Shown here: positions 34,957 to 43,449 of the stretch, piece after piece
Numbering within the stretch: position 1 is the stretch's first letter
Layout: the number at the start of each line of letters is the position of its first letter
Assembly (NCBI RefSeq): GCF_002407205.1
Contig: NZ_CP023549.1
Coordinates: 599,001 to 663,000, forward strand
Direction: 5' to 3'
DNA length: 64,000 nt
DNA from: Rhodobacter sp. CZR27
GTDB lineage: Bacteria; Pseudomonadota; Alphaproteobacteria; Rhodobacterales; Rhodobacteraceae
The notes under the pieces: generated by a model
What the model was told of the DNA's origin: nothing
Seen by the model: the letters and a program-made list of their open reading frames with translations, nothing else
Database searches by the model: none
Made by a program: the position numbers and the translations under genes

Positions 34957-37440
34957 TCAGGCGCGCTCCACCTTGCAGGCGCACTTCTTGTAGTCGGTCT
35001 CCTTCGAGATCGGGCAGGTCGCATCCAGCGTCAGCTGGTTCACCAGCTGCCCCTCGTCGAACCACGGGAAGAACACGACGCCCTTCGGCATCTTGTTGCG
35101 CCCGCGGGTCTCGACCCGGCTCAGCACCCGGCCGCGGCGGGTCGAGATGGCGATTTCCTGCCCGCGCTTCAGGCCACGCGCCTCGGCATCCTCGGGGTGC
35201 ATGAAGACCAGCGCCGAGGGGAAGGCGCGGTGCAGTTCCGGCACCCGACGCGTCATCGAGCCGGAGTGCCAGTGTTCGAGCACCCGGCCCGTGACCAGCC
35301 ACAGGTCGTAATCGGCATCCGGGCTTTCCGCCGGCGGCTCGTAGGGGGCGAAGATGATCTTGGCCTTGCCGTCCTTGTTGCCGTAGAACTTCACGCCCTC
35401 GCCGGCCTTGACGTAGGGGTCATAGCCCTCGCGGAAGCGATAGAGCGTCTCCTTGCCCTCGACCACCGGCCAACGCAGGCCGCGCGCCTGATGGTAGGTC
35501 TGGAACTCGGCCAGGTCGTGGCCGTGGCCGCGCCCGAAGGCCGCGTATTCCTCGAACAGGCCCTTCTGCAGGTAGAAGCCGAAGTGCCGACTTTCCTGGT
35601 TCCCGAAGCCCTCCGCGGTCTCCTCCAGCGGGTAGCGGTTCACCACGCCGTTGGCATAGAGCACCTCGTACAGCGTCTTGCCGCGGAGTTCCGGCTTCTT
35701 GTCCAGAAGCTCGGCCGGCCAGACCTCGTCGACCTTGAAGCGTTTCGAGAATTCGACCAGCTGCCACAGGTCCGAGCGCGCCTCGCCGGGGGCTTCCACC
35801 TGCTGGCGCCAGAACTGGGTGCGGCGCTCGGCGTTGCCATAGGCGCCTTCCTTCTCCACCCACATCGCGGTGGGCAGGATCAGGTCGGCCGCCATCGTGG
35901 TCACGGTCGGGTAGGGGTCGGAGACGACGATGAAGTTCTCGGGGTTGCGGTAGCCCGGCCAGCCTTCCTCGTTCATGTTGGGCGCGGCCTGCATGTTGTT
36001 GTTGCACTGCACCCAGTAGGCGTTGATCTTGCCGTCCTTCAGCATCCGGTTCTGCAGCACGGCATGCGCGCCGGGCTTCTCGGGGATCGTGCCCTCGGGC
36101 AGGCCCCAGAGCTCCTCGGTGTGGTGGCGGTGTTCCGGGTTCGTCACCACCATGTCGGCGGGCAGGCGGTGCGAGAAGGTGCCCACTTCCCGCGCCGTGC
36201 CGCAGGCCGAGGGCTGGCCGGTCAGCGAGAAGGGCGAGTTGCCGGGTTCCGAGATCTTTCCGACGAGCAGGTGGACGTTGTAGCAGTTCGAGTTCACCCA
36301 CGAGCCGCGGGTGTGCTGGTTGAAGCCCATGGTCCAGAGCGACATGACCTTGCGGTTCGGGTCGGCATATTGCTTCGCCAGCCGCTCCAGCTTCTCGGCC
36401 GGCACGCCGGAAAGCGCCGCGACCTTCTCGAGCGTGTATTCGGAAACCGCCGCCTTGAACTCCTCGAAGGTGATCGGCTCCATGTCGCCGGTGGTCTTGG
36501 GATCGACCCCGTCCTCCAGCGCATGCGTGGGGCGCAGGCCGTAGCCGATCCCGGTCCTGGTCTTCATGAACGTGGTGTGATTGTTCACGAAGTCCCAGTT
36601 CACCGCGCCCGTCTGGATGATGTGGTTCGCGATGTAGTTCAGGATCGCGAGGTCGGTCTGGGGCGTGAACACCATCCCGTTGTCCGCGAGTTCGAACGAG
36701 CGGTGCTCGAAGGTGGACAGGACATGGACCTCGCAGCCCGGCTTGGTCAGTCGGGTGTCGGTGATGCGCGACCACAGGATCGGGTGCATCTCGGCCATGT
36801 TCGAGCCCCAGAGCACGAAGGTATCCGCCGCCTCGAGGTCGTCATAGCAGCCCATCGGCTCGTCGATGCCGAAGGTGCGCATGAAGCCCGCCACGGCCGA
36901 GGCCATGCAGTGCCGCGCGTTCGGGTCGAGGTTGTTCGACCGGAAGCCCGCCTTCATCAGCTTCGAGGCGGCGTAGCCTTCCCAGATCGTCCACTGGCCC
37001 GAGCCGAACATGCCGATGGCTTCCGGCCCCTTGGCCTTCAGCGTGGCCTTCCACTTCTCGGCCATGATGTCGAACGCCTCGTCCCACGAGACGGGCACGA
37101 ACTCGCCGTTCTTGTCGTAGACGCCGTTGGTCTTGCGCAGGAGCGGCGTGGTCAGCCGGTCCTTGCCGTACATGATCTTGGACAGGAAATAGCCCTTGAT
37201 GCAGTTCAGGCCGCGGTTCACCGGCGCCTCGGGGTCGCCCTGCGTCGCCACCACGCGGCCGTCCTTCACGCCGACCAGAACCGAGCAGCCGGTGCCGCAG
37301 AACCGGCAGGCGGCCTTGTCCCAGCGGATGCCGTCCGTGGCGGCCTGTGCCGGTCCGGCCAGCGGGATGCCCGCGGCCGAAGCGGTCGCCGCGGCGGCGG
37401 TCGCCTTCAGGAACGAGCGGCGCGAGGAGGAAAGGGTCAT
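34957..37440 (-). CDS. napA: Periplasmic nitrate reductase catalytic subunit NapA
   Basis: 827-aa molybdoenzyme of the expected size. A Tat signal ([15 protein letters not shown]) is followed by the 4Fe-4S site C45-x2-C48-x3-C52...C80. The molybdenum-ligating cysteine is C178 in [10 protein letters not shown]. The bis-MGD domains follow through to the C-terminus. It reduces nitrate to nitrite in the periplasm, fed by NapC/NapGH through NapB. Start at ATG 37440; upstream codons lack the twin-arginine context. Confidence 0.97.
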   Translation of the reverse strand: MTLSSSRRSFLKATAAAATASAAGIPLAGPAQAATDGIRWDKAACRFCGTGCSVLVGVKDGRVVATQGDPEAPVNRGLNCIKGYFLSKIMYGKDRLTTPLLRKTNGVYDKNGEFVPVSWDEAFDIMAEKWKATLKAKGPEAIGMFGSGQWTIWEGYAASKLMKAGFRSNNLDPNARHCMASAVAGFMRTFGIDEPMGCYDDLEAADTFVLWGSNMAEMHPILWSRITDTRLTKPGCEVHVLSTFEHRSFELADNGMVFTPQTDLAILNYIANHIIQTGAVNWDFVNNHTTFMKTRTGIGYGLRPTHALEDGVDPKTTGDMEPITFEEFKAAVSEYTLEKVAALSGVPAEKLERLAKQYADPNRKVMSLWTMGFNQHTRGSWVNSNCYNVHLLVGKISEPGNSPFSLTGQPSACGTAREVGTFSHRLPADMVVTNPEHRHHTEELWGLPEGTIPEKPGAHAVLQNRMLKDGKINAYWVQCNNNMQAAPNMNEEGWPGYRNPENFIVVSDPYPTVTTMAADLILPTAMWVEKEGAYGNAERRTQFWRQQVEAPGEARSDLWQLVEFSKRFKVDEVWPAELLDKKPELRGKTLYEVLYANGVVNRYPLEETAEGFGNQESRHFGFYLQKGLFEEYAAFGRGHGHDLAEFQTYHQARGLRWPVVEGKETLYRFREGYDPYVKAGEGVKFYGNKDGKAKIIFAPYEPPAESPDADYDLWLVTGRVLEHWHSGSMTRRVPELHRAFPSALVFMHPEDAEARGLKRGQEIAISTRRGRVLSRVETRGRNKMPKGVVFFPWFDEGQLVNQLTLDATCPISKETDYKKCACKVERA

Positions 37441-37453
37441 GCTGGTTCTCCCG

Positions 37454-37708
37454 TCAGAGGGTCGCGGACGCCACTTCGGGCGTCTCGAAATGGTGGTAGG
37501 CAAGCGTCACGCCGATGACGCCGGGGATCTGGTGCAGGTCCATGATCTGGTCCGAGGCGCGGCGCGTTTCCGTATCCTCGATGGTCACGACGATGCGCCC
37601 GGGCTCGTGCGCATGGACGGCGCCGCCCTCGGTCGCGTCGATGGCGGCGATCACCGCCTCGGTCCTGTCGGGCAGCGTCTGGACGAGGCAGCCGCAGATG
37701 TTCAGCAT
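37454..37708 (-). CDS. napD: NapA maturation chaperone NapD
   Basis: 84-aa cytoplasmic protein with the NapD ferredoxin-like fold ([12 protein letters not shown] ... GRIVVTIED ... [13 protein letters not shown]). It binds the twin-arginine signal of NapA and holds back export until cofactor loading. Its ATG overlaps the napF stop by 7 nt (ATGCTGA), and it ends 13 nt before napA. Confidence 0.94.
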   Translation of the reverse strand: MLNICGCLVQTLPDRTEAVIAAIDATEGGAVHAHEPGRIVVTIEDTETRRASDQIMDLHQIPGVIGVTLAYHHFETPEVASATL

Positions 37709-38199
37709 GGCCGGGTCTCCGGAATGAGGGGAACGAGCGCCAGCGCGCCGGCCGGGCACGGGGCGATGCAGGCGCCGCAGCCGGTGCAGATGTCCGCGTC
37801 GATCACGGGCAGCGCGCGGCCGCCGGTCTGCGGGCGGAAGCGGATGGCGGAGGCGTCGCAGAAATCCTCGCAGGCGCGGCACTGGGTGCCCGTCGCCTCG
37901 AGGCAGTCGGGCCCCGCCGCGACCCGCCACGGGAATGGGGCGCCGGGCTCCAGCGCGCCGGCGGTGCAGGCGCGGGTGCAGGCACCGCAGAAGGTGCAGG
38001 CGCCGGAGGCCATGTCGAGGACCGGCAGGCCGTCGCGATCGCGCAGGATGATGCCCTCGGGGCAGGTGCGGGCGCAGTCGCCGCAGCCGGTGCAGGTCCG
38101 GGCGAAGTCCGCGGCCAGTCCCGCGCCCGGCGGGCGAGGATGCAGGCTTTCAAGGAAGTGCCCGCGGAGAATCGCGCGGCGGCTGGACGGGCTGGGCAT
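37702..38199 (-). CDS. napF: Ferredoxin-type protein NapF
   Basis: 165-aa cytoplasmic iron-sulfur protein. It starts at ATG 38199 (MPSPSSRRAILRGHF, the usual NapF start). Cysteine groups are CTGCGDCARTCP, CTFCGACTRACT, the CRACEDFC region and CTGCGACIAPCP. It assists assembly of the NapA iron-sulfur centre. As first gene of the operon it follows an FNR-type site about 80 bp upstream. No napE or napK small membrane gene precedes it, unlike the described R. sphaeroides operon. Confidence 0.94.
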   Translation of the reverse strand: MPSPSSRRAILRGHFLESLHPRPPGAGLAADFARTCTGCGDCARTCPEGIILRDRDGLPVLDMASGACTFCGACTRACTAGALEPGAPFPWRVAAGPDCLEATGTQCRACEDFCDASAIRFRPQTGGRALPVIDADICTGCGACIAPCPAGALALVPLIPETRPC

Positions 38200-38272
38200 G
38201 CGGACCTGGCAAAATGGGCGAGACGTTTTGTCCCTTATCCAGCGAGGTATCCCGGACCGCCACGAAGCCGCC

Positions 38273-38286
38273 TTGATATGAGTCAA
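38273..38286 (-). promoter_or_regulatory. FNR/FnrL-type binding box upstream of napF
   Basis: Read toward napF the sequence is TTGACTCATATCAA, a near-perfect FNR box (TTGAT-N4-ATCAA, one mismatch). It is centred about 80 bp before the napF start. A GATACC hexamer at 38246-38251 on the same strand sits where a -10 element would lie for a class II (-41.5) site. This predicts low-oxygen activation of nap. Confidence 0.7.
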
Positions 38287-38385
38287 CCTGGCCGTGTCAT
38301 GCCTGGCCGATGTCACGCCGATCCGCCGGCCCCCGCTGCACGAGGGCCGTGACCCGGAAAGTGACGGCCGGGCAGCGCCCTGCCG

Positions 38386-38850
38386 TCAGCGCGGCGCCGT
38401 CCTGCCTTTCGCGCCGGACGGCTCCTCCTGCCCGGTGGAGGGGAACACGATCAGGGCGTTCAGCGCGAAATTCGCGAAGAAGGCGACGCCCACGCCCACG
38501 ACCTTGGCCGCCACAGGGGCAAGGCCCAGCATGCCGGCTGCCAGCGCCGTCACGCCCACGTTCACCACAAGGCCCGCGGCGGCGGCGCCCAGAAACTTCG
38601 GATAGCGCCGCAGGCTCGGCGCGGTGCCGAACACGAAGGAGGCCGTCAGCCGGTAGTTCACCACGTTCGCCAGCAGGAAGGAGATCGTGGCAGCGGGCAC
38701 CATCGGCACCCCCGCAGGAAGAAGCAGCGCGAAGCCCCCCACGTCCACCACCGCCGCCACGCCTGCCGTCAGCCCGTACTGGATCAGCCGGCGCAGCACC
38801 GGCGGCAGCCGGTCGCCGATCACCCGCACGCGGTTCACGCCCCGCCTCAC
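38386..38850 (-). CDS. GtrA-family membrane protein
   Basis: 154-aa protein with four predicted helices in the GtrA pattern (LRRLIQYGLTAGVAAVVDVGGFALLL, then SFLLANVVNYRLTASFVF, ending in NALIVFP). GtrA proteins are thought to flip or stabilise polyprenyl-phosphate sugars, for example glucose in phage O-antigen modification or arabinose in mycobacteria (Rv3789). The start is GTG 38850, overlapping the UbiA stop as GTGA. It is the last gene of the three-gene cluster. Confidence 0.85.
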   Translation of the reverse strand: MRRGVNRVRVIGDRLPPVLRRLIQYGLTAGVAAVVDVGGFALLLPAGVPMVPAATISFLLANVVNYRLTASFVFGTAPSLRRYPKFLGAAAAGLVVNVGVTALAAGMLGLAPVAAKVVGVGVAFFANFALNALIVFPSTGQEEPSGAKGRTAPR

Positions 38851-39884
38851 GGTCGGCTGGGAAGCAGGTGGAGCGCGCCGGTCTCGATGAAGTGCTGGCT
38901 CGCCAGCACCTCCAGCGCCGGAATGTCGGCGAAGGTGGCGAAGACGAACAGGACCGTGGTCGCCACCGAGGCAAGGATCACCGGCCGCGCCCGATAGAGC
39001 TTCTCGGGCTTGCGCGCGACCGAGTTCGGTGTCAGCGCCAGCGCATAGTAGACCGCGAACAGCGTCACGATGCCGGGGAACAGCAGGATGTATTCGATCC
39101 GGTACTTGATCAGGAAGATCGCGACGAAGAAGGCGCAGAGCAGCGCATGGACGAGGTTCGCCACGGACAGGTGGTTCTCGCTGTAGTGCCGGAACGAGCG
39201 GCGATAGAGGCCCAGCGTCTCGCGCCCGTCGCTTGCCACGATGTCGCGATATTCGGCGAGCCGCTTGGAGTTCATCAGGAAGGCGCCGCCGAACCAGAAG
39301 GCCAGCAGCAGCGAGACCGGCGGCAGGCTGCCCGCATCCACCATCGCCCAGCCGATCAGCAGCCGGATCGGGTTGTTGATGGATTCGGACAGCACGTCCA
39401 GATAGGGCCGGTCCTTGGTGCGGATCGGCTTCACGTTGTAGGTGATGCCCGAGACCGCCAGCAGCAGGCAGGCTGCGAACAGCGCGTCGTTTACCAGCGA
39501 GGCCAGCGCCAGCCCCGCACCCAGCAGCAGCAGGTATTCCAGCAGCACGAGCGGCCCGAACATCCGCCGCTGCACGGCGGCGCGCTGCGACTTCTCGGGG
39601 TGAAAGCGGTCGAAGTCGCGGTCGAGCCATTCGTTGATGACATAGTTCGCCGAGGCGACGCCGACGGCCGCCAGAAAGCCGATCACGACGTTCCACAGGA
39701 TGTCCAGCGGCCCTTCGGTCGTGGCATTGCCGCGCAGCAGCAGCGCGAGCGCGATGCCGGGCAGGATGAAGACGTTCTTCGTCATGTGGTCGAAGCGGGC
39801 GATCCGCAGGTAGTCGGAGAATCCCGCGATCATGCGCGGGGATGTCCGGGCGCTGCCCGATGCGGTCAGGTCGCTTGTCGTCAT
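38847..39884 (-). CDS. UbiA-family prenyltransferase (decaprenyl-phosphate phosphoribosyltransferase-like)
   Basis: 345-aa integral membrane UbiA enzyme. The first Asp-rich motif is intact as SANYVINEWLDRDFDRFHPEK (N84...D88, D92), and the second is TKDRPYLDVLSESINNPIRLL. The layout (N-terminal FDHMTKNVFILPGIAL, then SANYxxNEWxDxxxD) resembles DPPR synthases such as Rv3806c more than UbiA/MenA quinone enzymes. Those transfer phosphoribose to a polyprenyl phosphate. The start overlaps the stop of the upstream fusion gene by 4 nt (ATGA), and its stop overlaps gtrA. The phosphoribose role is inference from motifs and neighbours. Confidence 0.78.
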   Translation of the reverse strand: MTTSDLTASGSARTSPRMIAGFSDYLRIARFDHMTKNVFILPGIALALLLRGNATTEGPLDILWNVVIGFLAAVGVASANYVINEWLDRDFDRFHPEKSQRAAVQRRMFGPLVLLEYLLLLGAGLALASLVNDALFAACLLLAVSGITYNVKPIRTKDRPYLDVLSESINNPIRLLIGWAMVDAGSLPPVSLLLAFWFGGAFLMNSKRLAEYRDIVASDGRETLGLYRRSFRHYSENHLSVANLVHALLCAFFVAIFLIKYRIEYILLFPGIVTLFAVYYALALTPNSVARKPEKLYRARPVILASVATTVLFVFATFADIPALEVLASQHFIETGALHLLPSRP

Positions 39885-42538
39885 GAAATGCGTCTCCGGG
39901 AAAAAGCGGGAAGGGGAATGTCGCGCAGGCGGATCGCGCCCAGAAGGGCGGCGATCAGGGGAAGCAGCCAGATCACGCGGGCCTGGAACCGGCCATAGGG
40001 CGAGGCGAGGGCGCCGCAGATCAGCCCGTTGAGCACCAGTCCCGCAATCACCATCACCACGAAGGCCGCGAGACCGGCGCCGGCGTGCGGGACTCCGATC
40101 GGAACGAGGGGCGCTGCCGCCCCCGGGCGGGTCGGCCGGCGCCGGCCGAGCCAGCCGATGGCGAGCACGGCGCCCACCAAGCTGGCATAGGCAAGCCCTG
40201 TCACCAGATGCCGCAGCTCGGGCCTGCGATACATCGCCGAAGCCTGCGTCTGGGCCGCCATGGCGGGCGAGAAGTTGTCGGCGAGGAACCTGGCCCGCTC
40301 CGGCCGCATCGGGATGTCCTCGATCGACAGGGTCACCAGCTGCGCCAGACCGTCCAGCGCCAGCCCGCCGAGCGTCTCGACCGGATGGGTGCGGATCACC
40401 TCGGCCACGAACCGGCCCTGCTCTTCCGCGAGGGCGCGGCGGACCTCGGGCGACGCGGGCCAGAACACGCCGGTCGCGGGATCGGCGTCGAACAGGAACT
40501 GGATCCAGTGCACGGGCAGCCGGTCGGCGAAGGTGCAGAGCGCAAAGCCGCTGTCGGGGCAGGTCTCCCGGATCAGTTGTGTGCCGGGTCCCAGATGCGT
40601 CAGATGGGCGGTGACATGCGGCAGCGGCTGCGGTGGCGCGCCCGTCAGCACCCGCGTCGCCGCCGAGGCCCCCATCTGCCCGAGGATGCTGATGGCGATG
40701 GCGGCAGCCAGCGCCGCCAGTCCCGCGGGCGCCAGATGCGGCCGCAGCCGGGGAACGACCAGCGCCCCTGCCGCGAGGGAGGCGCCCGCCAGAAGCAGCG
40801 CAAGATGGCTGCTGTGGGACAGGCCGGAGAAGGCCAGCACCAGCCAGAGCGACAGGCGCTCGGCGCGGGACAACCGGTCCTGCGCCGCCAGCAGAAGGGC
40901 CGCGGCCAGGATCATCAGCCCGGCCCAGACGTCCGGCATCATCAGTCCGGCAAAGAAGGCGGCGGGCGTCAGGGCCGCCAGCCCCGCGGCGGACAGCAGC
41001 GCCGCCCGCTCCCATCCCTCGGGCAGGAAGGTGCGGAAGGTCAGCGTCACGAGCCATCCCGTCACGCCCGCCTGAAGCGCCACGACCGCCCAGCCCTGGC
41101 TGAGGGCCGATCCGGCATAGAGCACCACGCCGTAGTAGATCGAGCGGCCTGCGATGATCTCGGGCGGGCTGTCCGGCGCCGGCGCACCGGACAGCAGGCG
41201 CAGCGCCGCATGGGCCAGGTGGTGCGGATACCAGGTGTAGGCCGCGCTGTCGAAATAGAGGTAGGGCGCGCCGTTCATCGCCGTCGGCAGCGCGAGGACC
41301 AGGGCGCAGAGCAGCGTCACCGCAAGGGTCTGCGGGCGCAGGCGGGCCGTCGCCGCACCGGGCCGACCGATCACCGGCACGAGGCAGAATGCCAACGCCG
41401 CAAGGACCGGCAGCCAGAGCGGAACCCCGCCCCCCGCCACGACGCTTCCGGCGGAAAGCCCGACAGTGGCGAGCCCCGCCAGCCGCGCGCCGTCCGCCAG
41501 CCGCCCCTCCGCCCCCGCCCGCTGCGGAAGAAGCGTCAGGAGGGCCGCGGCCGCCAGCATCAGCCCGGCGAACAGCGGGCCGAGCGTCAGCGAGAGTGCA
41601 AGCCCCGCTGCCATCAACCCCGGCCCGAGCAGGGTGCCCCGCGCGATGGACACCGCCCCCGAGGCGAAGGGATGCCCCTTCCGCCGGGGATCGCGCCGGT
41701 CGCGGTCGAGCGCGAGCAGATCGCCGACCAGCTGGCCGCCCCAGGCCACGGCGGTGAAGGACAGCCAGCCCGCAAGGGCCGCCGCCCACGCCCCCTCCGG
41801 CATCCCCGCCGCGAGAAGCATCGGCACGAACACCAGCAGGCCGATCAGCCAGGCCTGCGGCGCGAGCATCCGCAGCAGGTCGCGGGCAGTCGGCCGGCGC
41901 GTCTCGAGATGCACCACCGACGCCGCCGCAGCCTCGGACGCCCGCCGCAGCGTGCCGCCCGCGTTCACCGTGACGGCGCGCGCGGCCTGCGGCCAGACCG
42001 CAAGGTCGGCGGCGCTGTCGCCGACATAGACGAAGCGCCCGATTCCGAACCGCTCCCCGAGGAAGTCCGCCTTGGCCGGCCCCTTGAGGTTCCGCGTGCC
42101 GTCCGAGCCGTGCATCTCGTCGAAGATGCCCAGGTGGTCGCCGATGGCGCGGGCAAGCCCGGCATCGCTGGCGGTGACCAGCGCCGCGCGCCCGCCCCGT
42201 TCCCGCCAGATGGTGACGAGGTCGATCACCGCCCGGTCATAGGGCAGCCGCGTGACGTCGAGGGACGCCGCGGCCGCCAGACGCCGCTTGAGGGCCGCGC
42301 GCCCCCCGCGTAGCGCCCAGGCCGCGTGCAGCGGCACCAGCATGTCGCGGCCAAGCGCCGACCAGAAGGTCTCGTACAGGATGTCCGAGGCCAGGAGCGT
42401 GCCGTCGAGATCGACGACCAGCATGAGATCGGTGGAAAGCCCCTCCAGCGCCGCCTCGATCCCGGCGGCGGGTTGAGGCGGGCGGCCGGGCAGCGGCGGA
42501 GCCGTGGCAAGGGATGCCGGATCAGGCGTGGACGTCAT
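39881..42538 (-). CDS. Three-part fusion: HAD phosphatase - degenerate UbiA - polytopic membrane domain (GT-C-like?)
   Basis: 885-aa protein. Residues 35-205 are a HAD hydrolase with all four motifs: VVDLDGTL (D43, D45), ALVTASD, GPAKADF (K156) and VYVGDSAADL (173-). Residues 220-390 are a UbiA-like membrane domain (LLRMLAPQAWLIGLLVFVPML ... GDLLALDRDRRDPRRKGHPF). The Asp motif there has lost its Asn and one Asp (G272, A276), and the second Asp motif is unrecognisable, so it is probably not catalytic. Residues 395-885 form about ten further helices with a periplasmic FDSAAYTWYPHHLA loop and a large loop near 640-730, reminiscent of GT-C glycosyltransferases. HAD-UbiA fusions are known; this third part is unusual. 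It overlaps the stand-alone ubiA gene. Confidence 0.75.
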   Translation of the reverse strand: MTSTPDPASLATAPPLPGRPPQPAAGIEAALEGLSTDLMLVVDLDGTLLASDILYETFWSALGRDMLVPLHAAWALRGGRAALKRRLAAAASLDVTRLPYDRAVIDLVTIWRERGGRAALVTASDAGLARAIGDHLGIFDEMHGSDGTRNLKGPAKADFLGERFGIGRFVYVGDSAADLAVWPQAARAVTVNAGGTLRRASEAAAASVVHLETRRPTARDLLRMLAPQAWLIGLLVFVPMLLAAGMPEGAWAAALAGWLSFTAVAWGGQLVGDLLALDRDRRDPRRKGHPFASGAVSIARGTLLGPGLMAAGLALSLTLGPLFAGLMLAAAALLTLLPQRAGAEGRLADGARLAGLATVGLSAGSVVAGGGVPLWLPVLAALAFCLVPVIGRPGAATARLRPQTLAVTLLCALVLALPTAMNGAPYLYFDSAAYTWYPHHLAHAALRLLSGAPAPDSPPEIIAGRSIYYGVVLYAGSALSQGWAVVALQAGVTGWLVTLTFRTFLPEGWERAALLSAAGLAALTPAAFFAGLMMPDVWAGLMILAAALLLAAQDRLSRAERLSLWLVLAFSGLSHSSHLALLLAGASLAAGALVVPRLRPHLAPAGLAALAAAIAISILGQMGASAATRVLTGAPPQPLPHVTAHLTHLGPGTQLIRETCPDSGFALCTFADRLPVHWIQFLFDADPATGVFWPASPEVRRALAEEQGRFVAEVIRTHPVETLGGLALDGLAQLVTLSIEDIPMRPERARFLADNFSPAMAAQTQASAMYRRPELRHLVTGLAYASLVGAVLAIGWLGRRRPTRPGAAAPLVPIGVPHAGAGLAAFVVMVIAGLVLNGLICGALASPYGRFQARVIWLLPLIAALLGAIRLRDIPLPAFSRRRIS

Positions 42539-43449
42539 TGGAACGCAACATGTGGACCTGCCTTGAAGGAGGCGAAACGGGAAGCATCAAATGGCTTGAA
42601 TCGAACGATGGGCGCGAGGATGCGACAGAACCCCTTACCGGTCCATTACCGATTCCGCCGGAAACTCCCTCCCCGGAGGTGGTGGGCCTGACCCGCTTTC
42701 GTCCGTTAGCCGTGGCGTTCGTCCTTTCGCCCGGGCCGATTGGCGCAGGACCGAGCCGATGGGAGGCCGGATATCGACCGCGCGGAGAACCCCGCCAGCA
42801 TCCGGCGGGGTGGTCCGGGCGCATCGCGCGAAACGTCCGGGGCGCCGCTGGACGCGAGGAAAGCGCCGGGCAGATCCATAGGACGACGGCCGCAGCGTAT
42901 AGGGCGGCGAAGAGGACAGCCGTCCCGTGCACGAGCCGGAGGGCAGGGACGGAGACTGGCCGCGCCCCTCCTGCCTCGAAGCAGGCAGGGGGCGCATTGG
43001 CGGCGTCCCATCCGGCCCGGAAGGCGGCACGACCGCCGTCATAGTCTCGGCGCGTCTGCAAGGCGGGCGCTGCTGCCCGGTCGCGTCCTTCCTCCCGGCG
43101 TCGATTCGCAGTCCCTGCGCGCCTGCAAGCCGGGCGCCCGGTTCCCGTCCGCCCCGCCGCGACGGCCCGGGGACGAAAATCGGACTCGTCCGTGCTGACC
43201 GATCCCGCCCGGAGCGGGCCGCAACCGGACCGCGCCCTGCAGCGGCGGCCTTCACCGAAAGTTCAGTTTCTGGCCGTAGGGCTGGACTTCCGACAGGCCT
43301 GTTCCTTCGAATTCCGGGCGACTACCCGGTCTGACCGATCATGCCATCGGCCACGAGCCTCCCTCTTTGCCGGTGGGGGCCGCCATGATAAGCTTGCCGG
43401 AGCATGCCCCGCCCTTCCATCCCTTGCGATTTCCTTTCGGTTGAACAGT
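42539..43449. other. 911-bp gap, no gene I can support
   Basis: The longest unexplained stretch. A minus-strand frame at 42522-43061 begins TRRDYDGGRAAFRAGWDAAN and includes a hydrophobic segment (GTAVLFAALYAAAVVLWIC). However, it starts at TTG without a ribosome binding site, its third-position GC is lower than in neighbouring genes, and its second half is low-complexity. It may be a decayed small membrane protein. Promoters for the divergent fusion gene (minus) and the PAS gene (plus) must lie here. Confidence 0.4.
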
